Below are positions 1 to 7,996 of a DNA stretch of 64,000 bases, piece by piece. Positions within the stretch are counted from its first letter, which is position 1; every line of letters starts with the position of its first letter. The position numbers and the translations under genes were made by a program. The notes under the pieces were generated by a model. It was not told the DNA's origin. It saw only the letters and a list, made by a program, of their open reading frames with translations, and did not search any database. Origin of the DNA: Gemmatimonadetes bacterium T265 (GTDB lineage: Bacteria > Gemmatimonadota > Gemmatimonadetes > Gemmatimonadales > Gemmatimonadaceae); NCBI GenBank assembly GCA_019973575.1, contig BPUI01000003.1, forward strand, positions 124,001 to 188,000, written 5' to 3'.

Positions 1-616
1 CAGGGATCCAGAGCAGCCGTTGTACATCGGGCGTCGGGACGAGCACCGGGTTGAGCTCCGCGGCGAGTCGCTTGGCTTGATCGCTCAAGAGCACGAACTG
101 CTCGCCGAGCAGCCGCACTCGCAGCTGCACGAGCGGCGGCAGCGCGTCCGGGTCGGTCACGTTGTACTGCGCGAGCAGACCGGTGACCGTGTTCTTCACT
201 CGGACCTGCTGTCGCACGAGCTGCAGGCGGGCGCGCAGCAGATCGCGCGCCTCACGCCACTCCGCACTCACCATGTGGGCCTCTGGGACCAGATCGCCGC
301 GGAGCAGTTGGGCCAGGGTCGCCGCATCGACAGCGTCGGTCTTCACCTTGGCGTAGCTGATCGCCTTCACATGCTTAGAGTGCGCGAGCCGGAGATCAAC
401 ACCCTGAGCCCCGAGCAGGTCGCGGAGCCAGTACCAGTTCGAGGTGGACTCGACGACCGCGCGCTGCGCGCCCGGTCCACCGGGCAGCGCGGCGAAGTAG
501 GCCGTGATCGCGGCGCGCTTCGTCGGCAGCTGCACGTCGCGCACGGGGCGGCCCTCCGCGTCGACAGTGCTGATGGCGAGCGTCCGCTTGTGCAGGTCGA
601 GGCCGGAGTGCAGCAT
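1..616 (-). CDS. IS110-family (IS1111-type) transposase, copy 1, cut by the window edge
   Basis: The minus strand reads from ATG at 616 (MLHSGLDLHKR...) without a stop to the window edge, so about the first 205 residues are present. The DEDD-type N-terminal domain of IS110 transposases is visible: GLDLHKR, AVVESTS, then KTDAVDAATLAQLL, followed by a coiled region (LLRARLQLVRQQVR) and RLLWIPG. It acts on DNA through a Holliday-junction-like mechanism known for the family. It is closely related but not identical to the copy at 3577-4594. Unlike that copy it has no frameshift in the part seen. It lies just left of a half attC site, as expected of IS1111-attC elements. Confidence 0.9.
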   Translation of the reverse strand, partial: MLHSGLDLHKRTLAISTVDAEGRPVRDVQLPTKRAAITAYFAALPGGPGAQRAVVESTSNWYWLRDLLGAQGVDLRLAHSKHVKAISYAKVKTDAVDAATLAQLLRGDLVPEAHMVSAEWREARDLLRARLQLVRQQVRVKNTVTGLLAQYNVTDPDALPPLVQLRVRLLGEQFVLLSDQAKRLAAELNPVLVPTPDVQRLLWIP

Positions 617-670
617 GAGGTCTCCTGGAGAGGGTGCCGGATCGTAGGGCGCCGGCGACTCTCGGGAAAC

Positions 671-786
671 ATCAAGGCGCTGAAGCTGTCGGCGTACGCC
701 GGGACGCCCCGGCGCTCCCGCGGGCACCCCCGCCCGCAACCGACGGCACGCTTCGACAACGCCGCAGCTTAGCTTGGGCGTTGGGC
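671..786 (+). other. attC site, right part, interrupted by IS copy 1
   Basis: The stretch starts ATCAAGGCGCTGAAGCTG and ends with a GCAGCTTAGC arm followed by the R' core GTTGGGC at 780-786. The two arms (GAAGCTG and CAGCTT) are complementary, as the L''/L' boxes of an attC should be. The R'' box on the left has been separated by the insertion element. The sequence immediately left (CTCGGGAAAC) is the same as at the right end of the second IS copy, which fixes the IS/attC junction at about 670. Confidence 0.7.
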
Positions 787-804
787 GTCCAACACGGAGG
801 CAAT

Positions 805-1467
805 GTGGCGACTGACCGGAGCCAGGACCCGGGCGTCGGCATGCTGGAGATCGCGTCGGCACTCCCGCCCGAGGCGGTCCTCGCGGCGCTCGGCGCCCGC
901 GACCGCGAGTGGCGCGAGTCGCTGATGCCGCCAGCCCTACGCGCCGCCGGCTACTACGGAGTCCGAGTGCGCCGCCGGGGCGCCCGGTTCCGGGTCTGGC
1001 TCAAGTACAGCGGCCGCGCGCCGCTGCCGCTCGTGCTGGCGGGCGTGGTGCGGCCGATCGCGGGCGGGCACGGCGCGGGCTGCACGGTCACCGCCGGCCT
1101 CCGCCGCGACCGAGGCGGGTTCGCGTTCGCGGCGGCGGGAACCGCGCTCTGGACGCTCGGCCCCGCGGCGCTGGGGGGCGGCGGCCCGCCGTGCCCCGCG
1201 GTGGCCGTCCTCGTGGCCGGCCTCTGGATCGGGACGACGCTCGCGTACCTCGCGCCGCCGGGCGCGGGCCGGGCGGCGCAGGTCGCCGAGCTTTGGGCCG
1301 TCGTGCGGCGGGCCGCCGGCGTGCCGGACGGGGCGCCCGGGGCGGAGGGCAGCGCGGGGACGCCCAACGAGGCGTTGAAGCTGCCCGGGTATGCGGGGAC
1401 ACATCGCGACGCCCCTCGGCATCGTCTCGCCTCGGCTCTTGCGCACCCGCGTCACCCGTCAGCTTAA
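805..1467 (+). CDS. integron cassette protein, unknown function, two predicted membrane segments
   Basis: Start chosen at GTG 805, which follows a GGAGG at 796-800; ATG 841 has no ribosome binding site. The protein (220 aa) is not recognised. It has a basic N-terminal half (YYGVRVRRRGARFRVWLKY) and two hydrophobic stretches around FAFAAAGTALWTLGPAALGG and AVLVAGLWIGTTLAYLA. Its C-terminal 35 residues (from NEALKLPG) are encoded by the attC site itself, so the coding region runs into the recombination site. Cassette boundaries are the attC cores at 780 and 1475. Confidence 0.65.
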   Translation: MATDRSQDPGVGMLEIASALPPEAVLAALGARDREWRESLMPPALRAAGYYGVRVRRRGARFRVWLKYSGRAPLPLVLAGVVRPIAGGHGAGCTVTAGLRRDRGGFAFAAAGTALWTLGPAALGGGGPPCPAVAVLVAGLWIGTTLAYLAPPGAGRAAQVAELWAVVRRAAGVPDGAPGAEGSAGTPNEALKLPGYAGTHRDAPRHRLASALAHPRHPSA

Positions 1468-1481
1468 CTGGGGCGTTCGGT
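1362..1481 (+). other. attC recombination site 1
   Basis: R'' GCCCAAC (1362-1368) is followed by GAGGCGTTGAAGCTGCC, and the far end carries CAGCTTAAC and GGGGCGTTCGGT (R' about 1475-1481). The GAAGCTG/CAGCTT arms pair. The length, about 120 bp, and the internal CCCGGGTATGCGGGGAC motif match the other sites in this array. The R' core is imperfect (GTTCGGT against the GTTRRRY consensus). Confidence 0.75.
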
Positions 1482-1499
1482 GGCGACACCTATCGTCCT

Positions 1500-1940
1500 A
1501 TGACTGAGCGCCTCCCCCCCTCGAAGCCACCGCGCGATTCCAGCCGACGTGAAGTGTGGTGGGTGTACACGGTCATTTTCTGGCCGCTGGTGGTCCTCTG
1601 GCCGCTCTCGCTCGTCGGCGGCCGCTACCAGTACGTCCGGGGTACGGAGCGGGACACATGGGTGGAGTTCTGGGCAGTTCCGCTGGCCCTCGCGCTCGGG
1701 ATGCTGATCCCCCGGGCGGCCCGCCGGTTCGTCGGCGACCGGCGCGGGCGCGCGGTCGTCGTGCACGGCGTCGCCTACTTTGCGTGCTGCTTTTTCGGCG
1801 TCCTCGGGCTCCATCCACATGCGCCGCATCGCTGGCGCGACGATCTGGTGCTGAGCGGGGTCCTCGGTCCGGCGCTCGGCGCCTTCGTGGTCCTCGCGGA
1901 TCGTCGGCAGCGGTGGCGCCACGGTAGTCCGCCGCGATAA
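1500..1940 (+). CDS. integron cassette membrane protein, unknown function
   Basis: ATG at 1500, 18 bp after the preceding attC core; 146 aa. Hydrophobic segments are seen at VWWVYTVIFWPLVVLWPLSL, FWAVPLALALGMLI, VVHGVAYFACCFFGVLGL and LVLSGVLGPALGAFVVLAD, giving about four predicted membrane helices with short basic loops. No known family is recognised. It is the only gene of its cassette, and the next attC begins 28 bp after its stop. Small orphan membrane proteins are frequent cargo of chromosomal integrons. Confidence 0.75.
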   Translation: MTERLPPSKPPRDSSRREVWWVYTVIFWPLVVLWPLSLVGGRYQYVRGTERDTWVEFWAVPLALALGMLIPRAARRFVGDRRGRAVVVHGVAYFACCFFGVLGLHPHAPHRWRDDLVLSGVLGPALGAFVVLADRRQRWRHGSPPR

Positions 1941-1968
1941 GGCTCGGGCATGCTATCGTGCACCCGCC

Positions 1969-2086
1969 GCCGAACGAGGCGTTGCACTTGACGGGTATGC
2001 GGGGATACGGCAGCGCGCCTTCCGTCGCGATCTCAGGCGCGCCGTCTCGCGCCGTGACGACCCGCAAGTGAACTTGGGCGTTAGGC
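1969..2086 (+). other. attC recombination site 2
   Basis: R'' GCCGAAC (1969-1975) followed by GAGGCGTTGCACTTGACG; far end CGCAAGTGAACTTGGGCGTTAGGC with R' GTTAGGC at 2080-2086. TTGCACTTG and CGCAAGTG form complementary L arms with an unpaired base, as in canonical attC folding. Length 118 bp. Confidence 0.85.
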
Positions 2087-2108
2087 GGCACACACATTGT
2101 TCCCTCTC

Positions 2109-2717
2109 ATGGTCCGGTTCCGGTACGTCTTCGCAGCCACCCTCGCGGCCGTCGCCGCGTTGCTCGGTGCGGTGTGGGTGCACGCCCCCGCCGCGCGCCC
2201 GCCGGCGACGCTCGAGACGTTCACCGCCGGGCCGGCGCTCGTGGCGCTCGGCGCGCTGACGCTGGCGTTCCCGTGGTATGCCGCCGCCCGGTCGGCCGCG
2301 CTCTACCGCCGAGTGGGCGGCCTCGCCGGCTACGACGCACTCGCCTTCGCCACACTCGGGTGCTGGGCGCTCGCGGGCTTCGGCACCGGAGTGGCGGCCG
2401 CTTGGACGGGCGGCCCGCGCCCGGCGCCGGGGCTGCCCGCCGGCTGGGAGGCGCTCGCGGCGGTCCCGCTGGCTGCCCTGCTGGCCGGCAGCGTCCGGGG
2501 CTGGCGCGGCGTGGCCCTCGGGCGCGGGCGGCGGGCCGCGCATGCGGCGGTGGCCGCCGCGGGACTCCTGGTCGTCGTCGTGCCCTTCGCGCGCGCGGGC
2601 GACCAGTTCTGGCGCCCGGTCGCCGCCCAGGCGGCGGCGCTCCTGCTGCTCGCGCCCGTGGCCGCACGGCGACTGCGCGGGCCCGCACCCGGCCTGCTCT
2701 CGCCCGGCGCCGCCTAA
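2109..2717 (+). CDS. integron cassette multi-pass membrane protein, unknown function
   Basis: ATG at 2109 is chosen over an upstream TTG at 2097 in the same frame. The protein (202 aa) starts with a strongly hydrophobic segment (FAATLAAVAALLGAVWV) and has five or six further hydrophobic stretches separated by short basic loops (AARSAALYRR, GRGRRAAHAA). No family is recognised. The TAA stop is embedded in the R'' box of the next attC (GCCTAAC), so gene and recombination site abut with no spacer, as is common in integron cassettes. Confidence 0.75.
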   Translation: MVRFRYVFAATLAAVAALLGAVWVHAPAARPPATLETFTAGPALVALGALTLAFPWYAAARSAALYRRVGGLAGYDALAFATLGCWALAGFGTGVAAAWTGGPRPAPGLPAGWEALAAVPLAALLAGSVRGWRGVALGRGRRAAHAAVAAAGLLVVVVPFARAGDQFWRPVAAQAAALLLLAPVAARRLRGPAPGLLSPGAA

Positions 2718-2829
2718 CTTGGCGTTGCACTTGACGAGTACGCGGGGACGCCGCAGCGCGGCCCCGCAGTCTATTGCAGGTGACCTGCAACGCGCGCTCA
2801 CAGCTCGCAAGTGAACTGGGGCGTTAGAC
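2712..2829 (+). other. attC recombination site 3
   Basis: R'' GCCTAAC (2712-2718), then TTGGCGTTGCACTTGACG; far end CGCAAGTGAACTGGGGCGTTAGAC with R' GTTAGAC at 2823-2829. L arms TTGCACTTG/CGCAAGTG are complementary. Length 118 bp, nearly superimposable on site 2. This is the best-formed attC in the window. Confidence 0.9.
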
Positions 2830-2856
2830 CGCAACAACTATCCATTTTTCGGGAGT

Positions 2857-3297
2857 ATGGCGAGCAACTTCAGAGGCGCGGGCGTGAACCTGCTGGCGCT
2901 GCTCATCGCGGCGCCGGGCGCGGTGGCCGCCGCGCTCATACTCGCGATGGTGCTTCCGTGGCCGCTTGATCCGCTTACGGGGCTGGTCGGCGTACCGGTT
3001 GGCTGGGCGACGTACCGGCGCTGGGGCGCTGGTACCCCCGGCACGGCGGCGGGTCGGGGCCGCGGATGGCCCATCCTGCGCTCGCACGCGGTCCGGGCGG
3101 CGCCGCTCTACGCGGTCGTCCTATGGACGGCCTGGGCGTGGCACGACCCGGGCCGGGGGGCGTTCCTGTTCGGAACGGTCCCGCTCGCGCCGGGGCTCGC
3201 GGCCCTCGGCGGGCTCGCGGCCCTGACGTGGCGGCGCCGGAGTCCGGGCGCCGGGGCGGCTCCCGCCGCGCACGGGGCCGGCGCGCCTGCGGTCTAA
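2857..3297 (+). CDS. integron cassette membrane protein, unknown function
   Basis: ATG at 2857 is preceded by a GGGAG ribosome binding site; 146 aa. Hydrophobic segments include LLALLIAAPGAVAAALILAM, LYAVVLWTAWAW and LAPGLAALGGLAAL. It is not assignable to a family. It follows attC 3 by 27 bp, and its TAA stop lies inside the next candidate R'' box (GTCTAAC). It is the fourth consecutive cassette carrying a small orphan membrane protein. Confidence 0.75.
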   Translation: MASNFRGAGVNLLALLIAAPGAVAAALILAMVLPWPLDPLTGLVGVPVGWATYRRWGAGTPGTAAGRGRGWPILRSHAVRAAPLYAVVLWTAWAWHDPGRGAFLFGTVPLAPGLAALGGLAALTWRRRSPGAGAAPAAHGAGAPAV

Positions 3298-3388
3298 CGC
3301 CATTCGAGAGTTCGGGCGCAAGGGGGTAGGCGGCGCCTGAGTGGCGAGCGTTCGCTCGTCACCGGTGGCGTGTCATGCGACGTTAGGA
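3292..3388 (+). other. candidate degenerate attC site 4
   Basis: GTCTAAC (3292-3298) overlaps the stop of the cassette gene and CGTTAGGA lies at 3381-3388, giving a 97-bp span bounded by complementary cores. The internal arms do not match the GCACTTG/CAAGTG arms of sites 2 and 3, so this is either a different attC subtype or a worn site. About 130 bp with no gene follow before the IS copy. Confidence 0.45.
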
Positions 3389-3521
3389 ACGAGCAGTGAC
3401 GGCGGCCGCACCGGCCTGGACCTCGCGACGGTCGCCTCAGTGGCGGCCATACACCATTGCGGGTTCGCGGGCCGTGACCCGGTCCCAGAGGTTCGGCGGC
3501 GGCACGACGGCTGGCGGCCCA

Positions 3522-4650
3522 ATCAAAGACGGCGGAGCTGCACGCCCGCGCGGTCACCCGCGGCGGGCGGCTCCAGTTAGACGGGCGGGCTCGCCAACCG
3601 TGGCCACTTCGGCTGCTTCGTACGACTCAGGGGTTTGCCCTTGAACGTGCCGTTGAACGCCTCCTGCTTGGTGAGGACGTAGTACACGATGCGCGCGAGC
3701 TCCTTCGCGACGAGCGCCCGCGCGACCGCGGGCGGCTTGCGGCGCGCCATCGCGCGGTAGAACGCCCCGATCTCGGGGAAGTACTGGATCGCGCGCACGG
3801 CCGCGTGACTGAACGCGAGCTTCAGGGAGCGGTTGCCGTCCTTGGTGCGCTGGTGCCGCGTCTTGCCGCCCGAGTTGCCGGCGCCCGGGACGAGGCGGCA
3901 GGAGGACACGAAGTCGCGGGCGCTCGGGAAGCGTCGGATGCCGTCGACCTCGAGCCAGATCGTGAACGCGACCACGCGCCCGACGCCCGGAATCCACAGC
4001 AGCCGCTGCACGTCGGGCGTCGGGATGAGCGCCGGGTTCAGCTCGGCCGCGAGCCGCTTGGCTTGGTCGCCGAGGAGCGTGAGCTGCTCGCGGAGCAGGC
4101 GCACCCGGAGTTGCACGAGCGGGGGCAGCGCGTCGGGCGCGGTCACGTTGTATTGGGCGAGGAGCCCGTCGATGGCGTTCTTGCACCGCACCTGCTGCCG
4201 CACCAGTTGCAACCGCGCGCGCAGGATGGTCGCGCGCCTCGCGCCACTCGGCACTGACCATGTGGGCCTCCGGGATCAGGTCGCTCCGGAGCAGCTGCGC
4301 CAGGGTGGCCGCGTCGGCGGCGTCGGTCTTCACCTTGGCGTAGCTGATCGCCTTCACATGCTTCGAGTGGGCGAGCCTCAGGTCAACCTCCTGCCCGACC
4401 AGCAGGTCGCGGAGCCAGTACCACGTCGAGGTCGACTCGACGACGGCGCGGTGCGGGCCCGGGAGCGCGGCGAAGTAGCGCGTGAGCGAGTCGCGGCGGG
4501 CGGCCGGCTGGACGTCGCGCACCGCGTGCCCGTCGGGGTCGACCGTCGAGATGACGACGGTCCGCTTGTGCAGGTCGATGCCGGAGTGCAGCATGATGGC
4601 TCCGAGCGAAGGGACGCTCGACGGTACTGCACTTCGTCCTCTCGGGAAAC
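3522..4650 (-). mobile_element. IS110-family (IS1111-type) insertion inside an attC site, copy 2
   Basis: A transposase gene is flanked by two halves of one attC: GCCCAATCAA on the left (3517-3526) and ATCAAGGCGTTGCAGCTG on the right (from 4651). Joining them rebuilds a site that closely matches attC 1 (GCCCAAC GAGGCGTTGAAGCTG). ATCAA occurs at both junctions. The right terminus CTCTCGGGAAAC is shared with copy 1. Ends are placed from these junctions and may be off by a few bases. Elements of the IS1111-attC group are known to target attC in this manner. Confidence 0.75.
3577..4594 (-). pseudogene. IS110-family transposase with a frameshift
   Basis: ATG at 4594 opens MLHSGIDLHKRTVV and reads through AVVESTS and KTDAADAATLAQLL to VSAEWREARD. 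The frame is then lost near 4225-4235 and continues in another frame (LRARLQLVRQQVRCKNAI...) through the C-terminal transposase_20 region (IPGVGRVVAFTIW, FVSSCRLVPGAGNSGGK) to a TAA at 3577. Comparison with copy 1 at the same point (GATCTGCTGCGC against GACCATCCTGCGC) suggests a single added base. Combined length, about 338 residues, is normal for the family. It is inactive unless rescued by frameshifting or the base is a sequencing error. Confidence 0.85.
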
Positions 4651-4766
4651 ATCAAGGCGTTGCAGCTGCCCGGGTATGCAGGGACGCCCCTCGCCGGCCC
4701 TCGGCGGTGTCTCGCCTCGGCCTCCCCGCTCGCTCACGGCCCGTCAGCTTAACTGGGGCGTTCGGC
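4651..4766 (+). other. attC site 5, right part, interrupted by IS copy 2
   Basis: ATCAAGGCGTTGCAGCTG, then CCCGGGTATGCAGGGACG, then CAGCTTAACTGGGGCGTTCGGC, with R' at about 4760-4766. It is almost the same sequence as the right part of attC 1, and GCAGCTG/CAGCTT arms pair. The missing R'' (GCCCAAT) lies left of the IS at 3517-3523. Confidence 0.75.
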
Positions 4767-4785
4767 GGCTACCACATCGCGTCCT

Positions 4786-5297
4786 ATGACAGCTTTCCCG
4801 AGCGTCCCGGACCAACTCGCCACGGTGGCGGCGCTCGACGCGCTGCTGGCGGGGCACGGGATCAGCTACTGGCTGTTCGGCGGCTGGGCGGTCGACTTCC
4901 ACGCGGGCCGCGTGACGCGCGAGCACGCCGACATCGACATCGCGGTGTGGGCGGTCGATCACGGCCACCTGCGCGCGCTCTCCTCGGCAGTCACGCGTGG
5001 ACGCATCGTCCCGAGGCGGGCGAGGACGGCTACACGGGGTATGAGCGCGCCGGTGTGCGGCTCGAGGTAGCGTCCCTGGCCCGCGATGCGCGCGGGCGGG
5101 TCTATACGCCGGTGCGGGACGGGCAGGCGGACTGGCCCGAGGGCGCCTTTGGGGACGACCGCGTGGCGCTGCAGGGTGTGGCGGCCCGGGTGATCGGGCG
5201 CGGGGCACTCGTCGCCGAGAAGTCGGCCCCGCGTGCCGATCCGGTGACGGCCGCCAAGGACCGCGCGGACGTGGCGATCCTGACCGGCCCGGCGTAG
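4786..5297 (+). pseudogene. aminoglycoside/lincosamide nucleotidyltransferase-like cassette gene, frameshifted
   Basis: ATG 4786 opens a frame with YWLFGGWAVDFHAGRVT and REHADIDIAVW, the GGWAxD and (K/E)HxDIDI signature of ANT(2'')/Lnu-type nucleotidyltransferases, in which the Asp residues bind the catalytic metal. The frame is lost near 4975-4985. The continuation in another frame (SHAWTHRPEAGEDGYTGYERAG ... TAAKDRADVAILTG) fits the rest of the family and ends at TAG 5297. Joined length, about 170 residues, is normal. It is a single-gene cassette between attC 5 and attC 6. Either a decayed resistance-type gene or a sequencing error of one base; substrate cannot be told. Confidence 0.75.
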
Positions 5298-5311
5298 CAT
5301 ACCCGCCACCG

Positions 5312-5410
5312 CCGCCAATGAATCGTTGCAGCTGACGGAGCCGCGCATCGCTCCGGCCCAGCGGCACGGCTCCGACCCCGCGGCCCCGCAGATGAACTCT
5401 CGCGTTAGAC
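5312..5410 (+). other. attC recombination site 6
   Basis: Left arm GCCAATGAATCGTTGCAGCTGACGG, right arm CCGCAGATGAACTCTCGCGTTAGAC with R' GTTAGAC at 5404-5410. GTTGCAG and CCGCAG/GATGAAC positions match those of sites 2 and 3, although R'' (GCCAATG) is imperfect. This is the last clearly recognisable long attC on the right side of the array. Confidence 0.65.
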
Positions 5411-5442
5411 GCCTCTACTCACCTTCCTACTTCGAGCCCCAG

Positions 5443-6786
5443 ATGCCGGTTCCACCGGACGCGGGCGGGCCGTCACTCCGCGCGTGCATACCGCTCGCCG
5501 TTGCCGCCGTCGCCTTCGTCACGGCATGTCGCGACGCCACGGGAACCGCGGAGGAGCGCCGCGCCGCCGTGGTACCCGATTCGCTCGCGTTCCAGGCCGT
5601 CGTCGGTGGCGTCGCGTGGCTCGAGGGTCCCGCGCGCGACTCGCTCAACGCGCCGCCGAGCACCGCGGTGTCGTTCACGGTGGCCGATGCGCGCATCGCG
5701 AGCGTGGACGCCTACGGGCTCGTGCGGGCCCGGCGGGCCCGGCGGGCGGGGCGGACGGTGGTGACGGCCGTCGCGGGCGGGCGCCGGGTCGCGTTGCCGC
5801 TCCTCGTGCGCACCGTCCGCTACGCGGCGGTCTACCCCTGGTTCGGCCTCACCACGCGCGGCGAGGCGATCGCGTGGGGCGGCGCGTGGTCGGGCACCGA
5901 GTCGCCGATGTCGTGCGGGCACGACGACCAGGGGTCGCTTCTGTGTAGCCCGGGCGATGTCGAGGACCCGGTGTTCGCGGGCACGCGGACGCGCTTCGTC
6001 GCGCTGGCGTCGGCCGAATTCGGCACCACGACGTGCGGGCTCACGGTCGCCGGGGCCGCCGTGTGTTGGACCGCGCCGGATTGCGACTACGAGCCGCACG
6101 GCCGCTGTCACTACACGTTCACGACCTACCGCGGCGCGCAGCCCTACGCCGCCCTCGCGGTCGGGGACCCGGCGCAGTGCGCCATCGCGGCCGACCGCAC
6201 GGCGGAGTGCTGGGGGCACAACTACTACGGGCAGGCGGGGACGGGCGCGCGCGGCGAGATCGCGCGCCCGACCCCGGTGCAGGGCGGGCTGCGGTTCCGC
6301 CAGATCGTGGTCGGCGAGTATCCGGTGTTCCGCACGTGTGGGCTCACGCTGGACGGGGCCGTGTGGTGTTGGAGGCGGCTCGGCGAGAGCTTCGTGGACT
6401 CGACGGGGACGCCCGTGCCGACGGCGGTCGCGCCGGGGCTCCGGTTCACCGCCATCACGCCGCAGCAGTGCGGGCTGACGACGGGCGGCGACGTACGCTG
6501 CTGGGCCGGGAACGACCCCGTCCCGCCGGTGACGGGGCTCGGGCTCACCCGCCTCTCGGACGCGTGCGGGCTGACCGCGGCGGGCGGCGTGTACTGCTGG
6601 AGCGCCGGCGCGCCGGTCGTCCCGCAGCAACTCCCCGTCCCGTTCACCACGCTCGAAGTCGGCGGAGAATTGCAGGGCAACGATTTCATATGCGGGCTCG
6701 GCACGGACGGGCGCGCGTACTGCGGCGGCCGTTCGTTCGGCGGCACCTACGTGGCGGCCCCGCGGCCGATCCCGGGGCAGGAGTGA
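5443..6786 (+). CDS. RCC1-repeat lipoprotein
   Basis: ATG 5443 gives a signal peptide with a lipobox (VAFVTAC, predicted lipidated Cys near residue 29), so the protein is probably anchored in an envelope membrane. After an N-terminal Ig-like region (SFTVADARIASVDAYGLVRA) follow several RCC1/BLIP-II-type repeats, each with CGLT...G.V.CW or CAI...AECWGHNYYGQAG motifs. These repeats build beta-propellers used for binding; the partner is unknown. It begins 33 bp after attC 6, so it is either the last cassette or the flanking chromosome; no attC is seen directly after it. Confidence 0.85.
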   Translation: MPVPPDAGGPSLRACIPLAVAAVAFVTACRDATGTAEERRAAVVPDSLAFQAVVGGVAWLEGPARDSLNAPPSTAVSFTVADARIASVDAYGLVRARRARRAGRTVVTAVAGGRRVALPLLVRTVRYAAVYPWFGLTTRGEAIAWGGAWSGTESPMSCGHDDQGSLLCSPGDVEDPVFAGTRTRFVALASAEFGTTTCGLTVAGAAVCWTAPDCDYEPHGRCHYTFTTYRGAQPYAALAVGDPAQCAIAADRTAECWGHNYYGQAGTGARGEIARPTPVQGGLRFRQIVVGEYPVFRTCGLTLDGAVWCWRRLGESFVDSTGTPVPTAVAPGLRFTAITPQQCGLTTGGDVRCWAGNDPVPPVTGLGLTRLSDACGLTAAGGVYCWSAGAPVVPQQLPVPFTTLEVGGELQGNDFICGLGTDGRAYCGGRSFGGTYVAAPRPIPGQE

Positions 6787-7390
6787 GGCGCCCGCGCAGT
6801 CGGTCGCGCGAGGCGTCGCACGGCGTGCGAGCGTTCTGGCGGCAGGGGGCATCGCGCGCCGGGCGCTGTGGCGCGGGTGGCCGCGGCGTACCTAGTCCGG
6901 TAGCCCCGCGCGCTAGGGCTGCGGCTGGTGTTCATCAGCCGCTAAAGGCAATGCCGATCATTTAGGCTCTGGTGGCGGTGGGAGCCGCTTGCGGGGGTAG
7001 TTGCTCATCTTGCGCTTTACGGCGCGCGGGTAGACGCGCTCGGATCGTCGCTCGGGCAGCACGAGGCGGGCGAGCGCGTCGCGGCGCCGCGCCAGGTGGC
7101 GCGGGATCGCGCCCGGGGCGGCGTAGGTGCTCCAGAGCCACTCGTCGCGGATCAAGCGGAGCGCCCCGACGAAGCGGATCCGGGTCGGCGCGACGGCCGC
7201 CGCGTCGGCCACCCGGCTCATCTCCAGACGCACCAAGTTGTAGGCGAGGAGCACGCCCCAGCGCTCCTGCGTCACAGCCGCGGGGCTCTGGCTGCGGAGC
7301 GCCGCCTCGCGCTCGAGCAGCTCGGGCTGGAGCTCGTCGTAGCCGAGCTCCAGCTCCCAGCGCTCGTGGTAGAGCGCCACGATCTCGGCC

Positions 7391-7438
7391 GCCGGGTCGC
7401 GCGCCGGGTCGCGCGCCGGGTCGCGCGCCGGGGCGCGC
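7391..7438. repeat. 12-bp tandem repeat, four units, in the IS4 transposase
   Basis: GCCGGGTCGCGC occurs three times in a row (7391-7426) followed by one variant unit with a single change (7427-7438). The unit is a multiple of three, so it lengthens the protein without shifting frame. Confidence 0.9.
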
Positions 7439-7500
7439 AGCGACGTGAGCAGCCGCTGCGGGCCGCCGCCCCCGGGCCGTTCGTACGTGATCGCGCGGGC

Positions 7501-7551
7501 GCGCCAGGTCCGCGGGCGCGCCAGGTCCGCGGGCGCGCCAGGTCCGCGGGC
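7501..7551. repeat. 17-bp tandem repeat, three units, in the IS4 transposase
   Basis: GCGCCAGGTCCGCGGGC repeated exactly three times. Two extra copies add 34 bp, which shifts the reading frame by one, matching the frame change seen between the middle and C-terminal parts of the transposase. Confidence 0.9.
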
Positions 7552-7996
7552 GCGCCGGATCGGCGCGGCGCGCGTGGTCGCTGCCCTCCAGCTCGACGCG
7601 CGCGTCGCCCGCGCCGAGCTGCTCGACCAGCACGGTGCGCGTGTTCGACTTCGCGCGCACGCGCCAGTGCCGCTCGGCCCCGCCGGCGGCCAGCGGCAGC
7701 AGCGTGCCCGCCGCGCGGAAGTTGCGGTCCACGACGGTCAGCGACGCGTCGGGCACACGCGGCCACAGCGCCGCGGCGGCGCGCGCCTCGCTCGTCACGG
7801 ACGGCCCGACCTCGACGGCGGCGAGCAGGTGCGCGCGCCGCGCCATGAGCGCGACCACGCGCACGAGCGGGTAGGCGCTGACGCCGCGCCCGCCGCCGGC
7901 AACCTGCTCGCCGCAGTGCGCGCGGTTGGCCGGCGTGTCCGCCACCCGGAGCGTCGTCCCATCGACGCCGTAGAGCGCCAGACCACGCCAGCGGTG

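Noticed and set aside
1953..2837. Minus-strand open frame of 294 codons over cassette 3
   Set aside because: Antisense to a membrane-protein cassette gene and spanning two attC sites; no protein features.
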